Below the pieces are notes generated by a model. That model was not told the origin of the DNA. It saw only the letters and a list, made by a program, of their open reading frames with translations, and did not search any database. Positions 35,737 through 47,090 of a stretch of 64,000 nt of DNA are shown piece after piece. Origin of the DNA: Lumnitzera littorea (taxonomy: Eukaryota; Streptophyta; Magnoliopsida; Myrtales; Combretaceae). The position numbers and the translations under genes are program-made. Location of the stretch: positions 47,138,934-47,202,933 of the forward strand of contig JAMXBB010000008.1 of assembly GCA_024138015.1 (NCBI GenBank), written 5' to 3'. The stretch's first letter is position 1, and each line of letters starts with the position of its first letter.

Positions 35737-36968
35737 TACCTTGGTTAGCAAAATCTTCAATAGGCATCTTCTTAAGAGCTTTAGGAGGTTCTATTCAACA
35801 AAAATTAATGTAAATTTATCACAATATATCTATACTGCCTTTCATATTATCTTATGATAGTTCAACATGACTTGAATCAAAGCTACAAAAAGTATTTGGA
35901 TGATTTTTTTGTTTATTTAGAAATGACAACAATTTCTTGTCATGATTTTTGCTAAAGAAAATCTAGTATAGAGTTACTTAAAACTAAGATAATGGTATCC
36001 AACAATAGATTGGTGATGGATATTTGAACCTATTGAAAAAAATAAAAAAAAGAAGAAGAAAATAACAAACTAATATGAAAAAAAAAAAATGAAAGCACAT
36101 TGATTTACAATCTGTTTATTTATGTTTATGAATAATAAACAATAGAAAATTAATTTGGAGTTAAAAGAGAAATTAACTAAGCAACCACAAAAAGAAAATG
36201 AGATGCAACAAAAGGAAATGAGAATAAAGAGAATGGCACCAATAGTAACACTTTAGGAAGAAAAAGAGAGGTAGCAAACAATTGAAAGATGTAATGCACT
36301 TTATGGTTTTTATTTTCTATAATAGGTAAAAGGCTAGGGTTTGTATATGTGTTAAGCTAAATATATTATATTTTATTTTGTTCAATATTATCAATTAAGA
36401 ATTTTTAAGAGAGAATATAGGGTATCATATAACTTGTATTCTATATACACTAGAGTAAAGCTTTCAAGGTAAATTTAAGATATGAAGATGTACTTTGTAT
36501 CAAACATTATGATAGTACATTGGGAAAATTGGAACGAAAACCTATCCTTGACCTTTATATATGTCTATATGGGATATAGATCTTCTAAATTTACTACTCC
36601 TAAAGTTCACTAAAGTTATAAATTAATAAATATTATTGTCTAGATTTTCGAAATATCATGTAATATGATTGGGACATCATCCTTTTTAAAAACAAGCTTG
36701 ATAATAGCAACCATTAATTTGTAATTTTAGGAAAAAAAATTTTAGAGGATCCAAATCCTTATATATCTTACCCCATTTATATATCTATTCATATTTTACT
36801 ACCGTAAGCTCATCAATGCTTGCAAGTTGTAAAAACATTCACTTAAATTATACAAAAACTAGCTACAAAGGTAGTCAAAATAAAGAATGAAGCCTACAAA
36901 TTTGTAAATTTAAAAATATATAACAACAAGAACCTGGTTTAGTACTTAAAAATAAAAATACACATCAC
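35731..36968. other. AT-rich intronic DNA
   Basis: No feature recognised beyond a short coding-like stretch on the minus strand (about 35745-35800, reading EPPKALKKMPIEDFANQG) that I cannot assign. The last bases are part of the copia target duplication region. Confidence 0.4.
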
Positions 36969-36973
36969 ATATC

Positions 36974-37182
36974 TAAGAAAACTTATAGATTCAACTATCT
37001 ACCATGGAAGTATTCCTAGAGGTTGAGAGAATGATGAAACAAATAGAGAGGAAAAGAAAAGCAAAATCCAGTAGTTTGTTATTACAGTTAGATGTAGTAT
37101 TTAATATAGGAATGAAGTACGTGATAATCCTACATAGAAAAGAAGAATAAAAAAAATAACTAATATCCATATAATGCTCATA
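36974..37182 (-). repeat. 3' LTR of the copia element
   Basis: 209 bp; on the minus strand starts TATGAGC and ends TTTTCTTA. Adjacent at 37183-37235 is the purine tract, including several GGT repeats. Confidence 0.88.
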
Positions 37183-40100
37183 TCCTACCACCACCACCAC
37201 CACCACCCCTACCCTCCCCTTCCCCTTTAAGATGGAGCTGCTTGTAGTCCTACCTTAGAACAGAGAAAATGCAAGGAAAAAGATCTAAGTGCTTTTGTGA
37301 ATATGTCAGTAAGTTAAAGTTTTGAGGGTACATGAATTAAATGAAGAAACCCAAAAGATACATGATCACAAGTGAAATGTATGTCAATATCAAGGTGTTT
37401 AGTGCAACCATGCATGTAGGGATTCTGAGCAATTTGGATGGTAGATTTGTTGTTGCAGCATAATGAAATAGGAAGTGAAATGGGAACCTTTGAATCTCTT
37501 AAGATGTATGTGACCTATAATAATTCTTTGCAAGTTAAGGCCATGCTTCTATATTTGACCTCAATGGTAGAAATAGAAACAGTGCATTGTTTCTTAATTT
37601 TCCAAGAGACTAAATTATTACCAAGTAGTACATAATGCCTTATAAGTGAGCGTCTATCCATGGATGAAGAACCTCAATTAGAATCAGTATACCCAATAGG
37701 ATTTAGTGAATTGTTGGTAGGATAAAACGATCCTAATGAAATAGAACCTTTCAAGTATCTTAACACATGAAATAATGCATCAAGATATACAGATCGAAGA
37801 GTACTAAGAAACTGACTCAAGACCTATACAGCATAGGAAATGTCTGGATGAGTCAAGGTTAAGTTGGATCAGATAGAAGCATACTTGATTCCTTTATCAA
37901 ATGAAGACCAGTAGGTAAAGAAAGGAAGTTAGTTTTGCTACTATCAAACCAGAATCTTGCAGCAAATCCAAAATGAATTTCCTTTAGTTTAAAAGTGTAC
38001 TGGCTAATGTTTGACAAACTTTAATACCCAAAAAGAATCTAACATGCCCTAAATCCTTAACTGTAAAAGTTGCATGTAGATTAGTTTTAAGAGACTAAAT
38101 CTAAGAGTCAGAAGTTCCAATAAGAAGCATGTCATCTACATATAACCAAATTGCTATAAAACCATTTGATGACTCTTGTGTGAATAGTGAATAGTTATGC
38201 TTGGATTGCTCAAATCCATGATCAATGATAAAATTAATCAAATTGATATACCACTGATGTGAGGCTTGTTTTAGACCATAAAGAGATCTCTTTAATCGAC
38301 AAACTTGATCGTATTGAGCTTTCCCATATCCCTTAGGTAGCAACATGAAGATTTCCTCATCAACATAGCCATGTAAAAAGGCATCATTAATATCAACTTG
38401 ATGAATTGGCTAACTTCTTGCAATGGCAACAACTATAAGAATACGTATAAAAGTAAGGTTTGCAATGGGGAAAATGTGCTATGATAATCAATCCCATGAA
38501 TTTGATTATAACACTTAGCTACTTATCTAGCTTTATAGTGTTCCACACTACCATTGGGCTTAAACTTTATCTTATATACCCATTTTGAACCAATCGCCTT
38601 CTTGCCGTTAGGTAATGGAACAAGATCCCATGTTTCATTAAGCTTAAGAGCATCAAGCTCTTTTTGCATAGCTTTAACCCATTCCTTAGAATTATAAGCT
38701 TCTGAATAATGAGTTAGTTCTTTAGTAGTCAATACATGAGCTAAGGAAGCTACATAATCTGATGGAAGGTTTCGAAAAGTTTAAGAATCAAACAATGGAT
38801 AAGAAATTGATTGGTTTAGTAGCAAAGTGGTGGAATGAAGTGTCTATGGTGTACAAGTAGCATGAACATACCCATCAAGGCAATTGGCAGGTCAACATTC
38901 TCTAACAGACCTTCTTAAGGAAGGAAATGGATTTCATGTATCAGTAGAAGAAGGTGGTGAAAACTGTGTATCAACAACAGGATTTGAAGAAGAAATAGAT
39001 AAAGACTAATAAGGTAGATGATCTATATCAACTAAAATTTGAATGTCAATACCAGTATAGGGATTAGAATAGAATGTTAAGTCTGATAATTGAATTTGTT
39101 GAGGACTAGTGGAACTAGACAAAACTGGATGATGAGAATCATGCTTAGTAGATAAGAAGGGGAATTTATTTTCAAAGGAGTGCACATCATGACTACAAAG
39201 GATGTCTTTTGGACCGATGTCATAACCTTTGTACCCTTTTTGTCCATTCAAATAGCCAAGAAATATACATTTGATCCCTCTTGGTTCAAGTTTGTCATAT
39301 GGTTTAGGTAGATTTGAGACATAACAGAGACATCCCATGAATTTCAATTGTGGATAATCCGGTTTCTTTCCAAACAAAAGTTCATAAGGTGTTTTCCATC
39401 CTAAAAGTGACATAGGCATTTTGTTAATGAGGTGTGTAGTTGTTAGAACACATTCTTCCCAAAATTCTTTTGAAAAATTTGCTTGAAGTCTAAGAATACA
39501 AGTAGTGTTTAAAAGATGTCACACGTTTACAATTCACTCTTCCATTTTATTGAGGTGTATATACAGTTGTTTTCTAATGTAAAATTCTAAGGCTATTGAA
39601 CAAAGTAGTACAAGCATGCGAAACAAATTCAATGCCATTATCAGTTCTCATTATTTTAGGATGAACAAAAAAATGATTGTGCACATATTTGAAGAAAGAA
39701 GTCAAAATAGATGTAACTTGAAACTTCTAATGAAGCAAGTATGTCCAAGTACATCTAAAGTAGTCATCAACTATAGTAAAAAAGTATTTAGCTCTAGAAA
39801 GACTTGCTACATGATAAGGACCCCATAAATCTATATGTAAAAGATGAAAAGAAAATGAGGAATGATGTGAACTTCTTTCAAAAGGCAAATAATGGAATTT
39901 TGCTTCTTGACAAATTCTACAAAAGAAATTTGTAAAGTCAATATCTTTACAACAATTCAATTATCTAAGTTTAGAAATTAAAATATATCCTAGCTTCGAG
40001 TGAATCAAGTGAGCTAGCTCAGATTTATTACAAGAAGAGTCTATTAAGAAACTGCTGGTTAGATTGTAGTCTGATCTCAACAAGTATAGTCCATGCTATA

Positions 40101-41604
40101 TAATTGCTTTGGCTATACAATTATTGTTTTAGTCCTATAATTTGGACATAGATGAATCAAATAAGGCTTGTACTTGTTGATCAACCAGTAAATGACTAAT
40201 TGACAACAAGTTGTGTATAAATTTAGGAATAAGCAGTACATTATGAAGGATAAGTGTTTGATTTATATCAGTAGAACCGACCTTATGAACAACTTGAATT
40301 GAACCATAAGGTAACTTTATACGTATGGGTTTATTAAAAGTGTATAGATCATAAAGAATGGTTTCATAAGGAGTCATGTGATCTATGACTCCATTATCGA
40401 TTATCTAAAGACTAGGCTTATCATTCATAATAGTAATACTAGCAAAAGAAAGAGTATTACCTGCAAAGTGAACCATTGTTGCATCATCCTCATGTTGTTT
40501 AGACTAAAGAATTTTCATCAATTCATCACAAAGTTTTTGTATTTTATCTTGCTCACCTTGTTTACAAGCACTTGACCCTGCATTATAATCACCAGAAACA
40601 AAATTCACACTATCAACAACATGATCAAATGGCATGCTTGCAAAATAAAATCTTTCTTTCCACTCTACAACACTGTTATTTGCTCCTAATCTTGCACTCT
40701 TATACATTTTCCCTTTATACCAGTCTAGATAACACATAATTTGGAAACAATTTTTAGTGCTATGACCTTTATTCTTATAATGCTTGCAAAACAACTTTGA
40801 ACCTCCAACACCCTTAAATCTCCTTTTATCAAAAGTATTCCTTCTTACAGCATTCTTAACAGCATAAAGAGCCAACATATCTGATTCCCCTGATAAAGTA
40901 GATGTTATCTCCCTTTATTTTTCAATTTGCTGAACAAGATAGAATGCCTTATTTATTGAAGGCAACAAATCCATCGAAAGTAATGAATTTCATACATTCT
41001 CATACACTTCATTCAATCCCATCAAGAATTGTATGAGCTTCATTTGTAAATCAAATTCTTCCACTTTTTCTTTGAATCCACAAGCGCAGTAATCAAGACG
41101 ACCATAAGAACAATTAGGAAAACCATTTAAATCTTGCAATTCATCCCACAATCTCGTCATTCTATTAAAATAGACACTAATAGTAGAATTTCCTTGCTTC
41201 ATGTTACATATCTCGTACTGTATTTGGTATATAAGTAGACCATTACTTTGACCATATTGCTCCTAAATTTCTAACCATAAACCCTTAGTAGATTTAGTAT
41301 ACAGGAAATTTTGTACAAGATTATTATTCATAGAATTGAGAATCTAACACCTAACCACATAGTCACAACAGATCCATTTATCAAGTTTAGGAGTAGTATC
41401 ATTAGGTTTATCAATTCTACCATCAATGAACCCTAACTTCATCTTGGTTTCGAGTCCCATTTTAATGGAATGACTCCAACTTAGATAATTTGTTCCATTA
41501 AAAAGAATGTTACCTATCACCATTTTAGGACTATTGGAATTTGAAACAAATAATGGATCTATGCTCGAATTAGTTATAGTACTCGCACCATCATTAACTA
41601 CCAA
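37183..41604 (-). pseudogene. Copia gag-pol remnant
   Basis: Broken by stops and small indels. From 5' to 3' on the minus strand: gag N-terminus (about 41600-41344; NYLSWSHSIKMGL), gag middle (about 41200-40990), zinc knuckle with the second Cys replaced by Tyr (about 40795), and protease with DNGV in place of DSGA (about 40400). Then come integrase zinc-binding and core (about 39960-39640; FFTIVDDYFRCTW), integrase C-terminal part (39419-39006), reverse transcriptase (38732-38101; SLYGLKQASHQWY and YVDDMLLIG) and RNase H (to about 37260). Reverse transcriptase keeps its YVDD; the protease and knuckle are damaged. No intact reading frame longer than about 140 codons remains. Confidence 0.85.
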
Positions 41605-41650
41605 TATGTTGATGTAAACTACAAAGAAATTTATGCAAAAACTAAATCAA

Positions 41651-41666
41651 TCCTTCTTTGATACCA
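41651..41666 (-). other. Primer-binding site of the copia element
   Basis: TGGTATCAAAGAAGGA on the minus strand, with no spacer after the LTR end. Confidence 0.8.
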
Positions 41667-41876
41667 TAAGAAAACTTACAGGTTCAGCTATCTGCCATGG
41701 AAGTATTCCTAGAGGTCGAGAGAATGATGAAACAAATAGAGAGGAAAAGAAAAGCCAAATCTAATAGTTTGTTATTACAGTTAGATGCAATATTTATATA
41801 TAGAAATGAAGCATGTGATAATCCTACACGGAAAAGAAGAATAAACAAAATAATTAATATTCATATAACGCTCATA
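41667..41876 (-). repeat. 5' LTR of the copia element
   Basis: 210 bp, about nine bases in ten identical to 36974-37182 by eye. Confidence 0.88.
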
Positions 41877-42402
41877 ATATCTTATGTTTAATTAAGGTTT
41901 ACTTGAATTTTATAAAACACGCAAATGTAGATTTGCCATCAAATTGTTTGATTAGTTGCAAGATAGGTATCGGCTTTTCCTCTTCTTTCTTTCTTCTCTC
42001 TCTTTTTTTAATGATAATCTCTATCCCTACACTATCATTAATACTTATTTAAGCATTATTCATTTAAACATGTAGTATTTTAATATTATTGAATCCTTTT
42101 TTTAAATACTAAACACTTCATATAATCTAAATCTAAAAAAGCCATGTAGAAGTTAATTCGTTTAGTGTAAAACCAACATTTGCATCATTAAGTTACTGCA
42201 TACTACATCATTTCAATTAATTATTTTATTTACTGAAGCCAATTTCACCCGTTACTTTAGTTTGTAATCAAGTGCCATGTCATCCTATTATTGACTTTCT
42301 CGAATACATATCTGCCTATGTCAAGTAAAGGCACTATCGCCTCACATCGAAAATCTGTTAGAGGAAGACGGAAGACATTCTTAATTTTAAGCAACACATC
42401 AC

Positions 42403-43057
42403 CTGTCTCTGGATTATGATCCCCGATCTCTTGACTGGCATTGCTCTTCTCGTTCCCGCCGATCCACGACAGCTGAAAACCATCGTCCGTAGGCCAAGGT
42501 GTCGGTATTGTCAACGTGAACATTACATCGCATGTACTATACCACAAGTATTCATTGAGTGTGCTAGAGGTCGCCATGACTGTGTCCGTGCTACTATTGC
42601 TAAGGCAAGAAACGGGCAACAAAGATGTGAGATTCCTCAGACAATTGAGGAATGTGTAGTTCGCCTGGTAAGAAGGGGAAAATGGTGACCCTGAAAGATT
42701 CAATTCAAGAAGCTTTCTAGCAAGGCATTCCTCCGGGTCATAGAGATCTATCTTGTTCGATTGATAATCGATGTTGCGGATGAAAAATTCTACTGAATTA
42801 GGAAGTTTCAGGATGGTTTTTCCCAAGCTGTTGCAAGTTAAGCTAAAACCGGGGTAGCCGCAGTGTTGGGGCTGCAGGCCTTCAAGCCAGAAGGGAAACT
42901 GAGTAGGTGTAGAGCTGCTGCTACATGCCTCGTTGTAGCAACTTTGTGCTGTGCAGAAGCATGGGAAGAGGAAGAGAAGAAGAAGAAGAAGAGGAACAAA
43001 AAGATTGGCCAGGATGCACATGATGATCATGAAGGGGCTGGTTTTTGGTTGAGACAT
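42403..43057 (-). CDS. ATL21/22-type gene B, exon 1 (GUB_WAK extracellular domain)
   Basis: First exon of the RING-H2 gene completed at 27622-28046. The ATG at 43057 (MSQPKTSPF) aligns with the start of gene A; the frame is open upstream but without ATG. A hydrophobic signal segment (residues about 10-37, leucine-rich) is followed by the cysteine-rich GUB_WAK domain with FPFWLEG, CGYPGFSLTC and several N-glycosylation sites. The family domain is thought to bind cell-wall pectin or another extracellular ligand. The exon ends at a CAG|GTGATG donor in phase 1 (655 nt). Compared with gene A it lacks the late cysteine cluster (CSKCEAKGGLCGY), so the WAK-associated part is shortened. If unspliced, the frame would run on to a stop near 42257. 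Promoter elements are shared with gene A. Confidence 0.85.
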
Positions 43058-43074
43058 TCTGGCTGAGTAAGATG

Positions 43075-43102
43075 CTTGATATAAGAGATGCAAAGTCAAT
43101 GC
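43075..43102 (-). promoter_or_regulatory. TATA-like box and W-box of gene B
   Basis: Minus strand GCATTGACTTT (W-box TTGACT at 43094-43099), then CTCTTATATCAAG, about 20 bp before the ATG. The order and spacing match gene A. Confidence 0.5.
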
Positions 43103-44700
43103 TTATGTTGAGGTACCGTAAAACTGTCCAAAAGAAACCGTGTCATGTATATATTATGACTGTTATTCGTTCAAATTATATACAAATTGCAAATATTATA
43201 TCTAAACAGCCATTGGTGGGATTGAATTCTCTTAAAGTTCCAACATGTCATTTAGCCTCCCATAACCATTAAAATGTGTGCACATTGGCCAAAAAAAGAA
43301 AAAAAGAGCATACACATTTCAAAATTATCACTATTTATGATCTTTTTAGCTATATCATACTTTAATAATTATAAAAATGTAAAATTACATTTTAAGAATG
43401 ATTCATCCGTACTTGACTAATAGTTTAGAGATATATTTACAATTATATCTCAACCACTGTACATATGCATTTGGGAAGCGATTGCAAATTATCCAGTCCA
43501 CTGATATATTTCATTTATCATACATAGAATGTCAATCTTTTAGTTAGTTTGAAAATATCTAAAATTGCAAGTTGACTTGATGGGGTATGGTATGATGTAC
43601 TTATTTTGTACTTACTATTATTGAAAGTAATCCTAGCTTGGTCCAATTGCGAAGCCAAACAAACAGATATGTACATTTCTACGGAACTTTCGCATAGGCA
43701 ATACGCGTTTAAAATATGACTAGAAGAGAAATATTAATGACGTCGAGAATCATCCACGCGCAGGCTATTTATGTACGATGCATAAACGAAGGATAATGTA
43801 GCAGTTGGTTAAGGACGGAAAACTATATTTTGGTTTCATTTTGTCTCCAATCATTCAAATTGAATCGCATCATGCTGAACAAATTATACGCCTTAAACTC
43901 GCTCAGGGATGAAACATGCAAATAATAGTAGAATGATGACCCTAAATCTTTTCGTACTAATACTCTTGAACCCATTTGTTGTGGTGGAATGGTGACGGGG
44001 AAGATTACCTGTCAATGTTATATGTCTTGATATAATCAACACATGGAAAATAACAAAAATTAATAGCTTGTTGTTGCAAAGAGAAAACCAATATTTTTTT
44101 TTTCTTTTCTTCTCTTTTTTTAAATAAAGGCATTTATTTCGCTGTTAGTTTTGTCATGTGAGAAGCACCACCCATTAAAATAGATGTTCATTCCCACTTC
44201 TTCATCCAATGGCAAGAAATCACTCAAAAAGTCTGTTTTGATTCTCTATAATTTTCTGAAGAACACACTAAGACGGAGGTGCATGCCCATCTTTTATGAT
44301 TTTCTCATTGCAAAAATATTAAACTTCATAGATTTCAAAGGCTCCGGTGCGAATTACTCATATGCGGTTTTCATCCCTATCAGAAATCAAGCTTTTGCAG
44401 CTACAAGGAGGAAATACTCTATGGGTACTGTCATAATTTCCCATCTGGCCTCAATTGGCACATTTATCATATTTTTCTATTGGTTGCCTAAAAAATGATT
44501 TCGATGATTGTTGGCAGGTAAATGGAGCTGCCTAAAAGGTTTTGTCCTTTGTAAGTGTTGAAATTAGCACATTATAGGCATGCTTGGTAATTGTGCCAGT
44601 GCTCATACCTCCACATGCCTAAAATTTGCATACTGTACGTGCTCGTACTTTCACGTCCTGAAGCTCAGCGAGCCCTGCGCCTCACGGCATCCCGCACGCC
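43103..44700. other. Upstream region of gene B, unassigned
   Basis: About 40 bases next to the W-box are similar to the gene A promoter. A plus-strand open frame of 104 codons (44184-44498, ATG start) matches nothing I recognise and may be chance. The stretch just before 44701 is unusually GC-rich. Confidence 0.4.
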
Positions 44701-45578
44701 TGTAACCAAGCTCATGTATCATCTCGTTTGTCTGGATTAATGAAGATATATACGTAATTTGACAAGTTGCCAAAGAGAAATATGACTGAAATTATGAAAG
44801 AAGATCAAGTGTTATTATGATTTTGATCATTGATAAATGAAGAAGACACATGCTCCATAGCTTGCCAATGAACTTCGGAGCTCATGCATGTCCAATCATG
44901 AATCTAGGACAGATGTATCAACTTTATTATAGAAGAAATCCACCTTGCTCCTAAGCTCTCTGGTAAACTCCAGAGCTTGAGAAGGTCCAAGCGAGAATGT
45001 AGGAGGGACTTAACGATTCTTTTATTGAAAAATATCATACTTGCTTAGGAGCATGCTGAAGCTGAACCAACTCTAGAGCTTATGCATAGCTAATATGATT
45101 TACGTAAAATCTTATGTTTGGAAGGACTACACTTATGCTCTGGAGCATGCTAGCAAAGCCCCAGAACTATGGTTTATAGAGTTGTGAACTGAAAAGTGTT
45201 TAAGATAAATCATTAGTGAAGAGAACTTATCATCTAACATCTATCATGGAAGATCTCGAAGCTCAAAATGTACATCGCTTCATAAATATTTAGTTTTCTC
45301 TATAAATTCATGAATGAAGAAATTATTAGAAAAGCTCGAAATAATCAATTCTATGCTACATATGCGAAGTAACATCTCGAGGGTAATAAGATCAGTACAA
45401 GATGCCATAGAAAGCACACAAAGACACGGATTTCATGCTAACAACATAAATACAAGATCATTCCACTTCGACTCATCAACGAACGGATAAAAATCAGTTC
45501 TATCAACATAACGAATAATCAAGTTTTAACACCTCACTTATGTTCTACGAAGAGATTGACTTAATGAAATGTTTAACA
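44701..45578 (-). repeat. Probable LTR of a degraded retrotransposon
   Basis: Read on the minus strand, CTTGAGGGGGAG (45579-45590) looks like a copia polypurine tract. It is followed by TGTTAAACA as LTR start, and GGTTACA at 44701 would be the end (878 bp). No partner LTR or coding region was found. Inside are several copies of a GGAGC(A/T)-ATGC-type motif. Confidence 0.4.
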
Positions 45579-46399
45579 CTCCCCCTCAAGGCTTTGTCAG
45601 ATGAGCTTCTGATCAAAAGGCATTCGGGCTTTGCTTGGCTTTAATAGGCACTCAAGAAACTTAAATAAGCATAAATAGAACATTGGCTCTTCTTATAAAA
45701 GATTTGGGATTTGTTTAGTTTCCTTTTAAGCTAGTTAGGCTCATATGGCCCATATAAAAACTCATGTAAATAAGAAAAGAAGGGATCAATATTAGCCATT
45801 AGATCATTAAGATTGATCCAACAACCATAAAAAAAATAAAATAAGATCTAACCATCTATCTAAAATTGATCTGATGATGAAATTAGCCTCCAAATCAATA
45901 AATAGCAAACTATTATCTTTGTTTTTTACACATTCTATATTTATAATATTGAGAGCAACATCAAATTCCTACCTAAATGCCTCCACAAAAGATCAAAACA
46001 ACTATCTTTTGAAGAACAAGTCAAGAACTCTTGAGAATACTGAACTTGATTCTCTATAGCATATGACACACGAGATGTTGAGTTTGTCTTTCTCTCCTCT
46101 CATGCCTGTTCCCACAATGTCTTTCCACTTATCATCACATCAAGATTTATCTAATGTCATTCGATATACTTATGGCATGTGATTGGCTAATTGTAGCAAC
46201 TCCTTATATACTTTGTGAGTCTTATGCTAAACCCACAAAATAGGTAATACCAACATGTATTTATGCAAAAGATTGACTTAGTATTAAATTGAAGATAAAT
46301 TTTATGATGTCAATATTTTTCAACAATTATCAATTGTTATCTTTGAAATTTAAGGTTTCTCTATAACTTTGAAGATTCTAGGAGGAGTTGTTTAAATTT
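45579..46399. other. Unassigned AT-rich DNA
   Basis: Possibly internal sequence of the degraded retrotransposon. A TATA-like CATATAAAAACTC lies near 45753. No protein similarity recognised. Confidence 0.35.
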
Positions 46400-46757
46400 A
46401 TCTTAATGTTCCATGATCAAGTATTACGTCTAAATACTTGAGGTATTGCTTTCCTCGATCACAAGAGGAAAAATCAAAGAATTGATTATAATTAGAAAAA
46501 TATAATACTATCTTTCAACGATTACATATTTTTGTGAACAAATACACAAATATAATCCACTATCTAAGTGATCGAGTGCTAATTCATGCATAGAAGTGTG
46601 CAATGCACTAAGAACGATCTTACCATGTATATATAAGAATAAATAACTACTTTGACTATGCCCAAAAGAATAAAGGTTCAAGAAAGCTATTATACTTATG
46701 TTAATTAGTTTAGACGGGCAATAAATGGTTTTTGCAAACTAGACAAGTAATGTTCAT
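46400..46757 (-). pseudogene. Third ATL21/22-type RING exon: 3' remnant
   Basis: The last codons of a RING exon (46710-46757) encode NITCLVCKNH and a few more residues to a TAA stop, homologous to the end of gene B exon 2 (NITCPVCRNH). The following 300 bases resemble the downstream region of gene B in order. The rest of the exon is replaced by the end of a CACTA transposon. This implies that the tandem cluster once had at least one more gene upstream. Confidence 0.65.
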
Positions 46758-46759
46758 CT

Positions 46760-47090
46760 CACTATAAAAATAAGTCCCTATTGTTGTAAAAAAAAAAAAA
46801 ATTTGCAATAATAGGTCCTTTTTTGCCTATGAGAGCCCTACTAGTGAAATTATTTAAATATAAATAGTAGCCACCAAAAGTATTCTTGTTAGAGCTTACC
46901 TCTGAATTTTTTTCCCTAGAAAATTAGTTCACTACAATGTTAGCAGCATAAAAGTTAACAAATTTTTTAACTACTAAATTTAGTTTGCCGTTGAGATGTT
47001 ACTAGCGAACTTTCTTTGCAGTTGAGTTTGCTACTGTAAACTTGTCAAATCCCTTATCTGGTGAATTTAGTTCACTGATAAAATATATAT
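46760..47090 (-). repeat. CACTA terminus and subterminal repeats
   Basis: After the terminus come several short, similar words in both orientations (for example TAGTTCACT, GTTTGCTAC, GTTTGCCGT), as usual for the subterminal binding sites of CACTA transposases. Confidence 0.5.

Larger units (their letters stand above)
36974..41876 (-). mobile_element. Ty1/copia retrotransposon, complete but decayed
   Basis: 4903 bp on the minus strand with LTRs of 209 and 210 bp, a perfect 5-bp target duplication ATATC (36969-36973 and 41877-41881), a primer-binding site directly against the 5' LTR and a GGT-rich purine tract beside the 3' LTR. Gag, protease, integrase, reverse transcriptase and RNase H remnants follow the copia order. 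The LTR ends are TA...TA instead of TG...CA. It sits in the intron of gene B in the same orientation as the gene. Confidence 0.9.
28047..42402 (-). other. Intron of gene B (14.4 kb) loaded with insertions
   Basis: Bounded by CAG|GTGATG and TTTTAG|GCC on the minus strand. It holds the pararetrovirus cluster (about 28990-35693) and a copia element (36974-41876), which together make up most of its length. The stretches 28047-28989 and 41882-42402 show nothing further. Confidence 0.65.

Noticed and set aside
37190..37215. CAC repeat as an independent microsatellite
   Set aside because: Read on the minus strand it is part of the purine tract beside the copia 3' LTR.
43058..43099. Upstream extension of gene B exon 1
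   Set aside because: It opens with TTG and overlaps the conserved W-box/TATA block; the ATG at 43057 aligns with the start of gene A.
44184..44498. 104-codon plus-strand frame upstream of gene B
   Set aside because: It has an ATG but no recognisable domain or homologue; I cannot separate it from chance.
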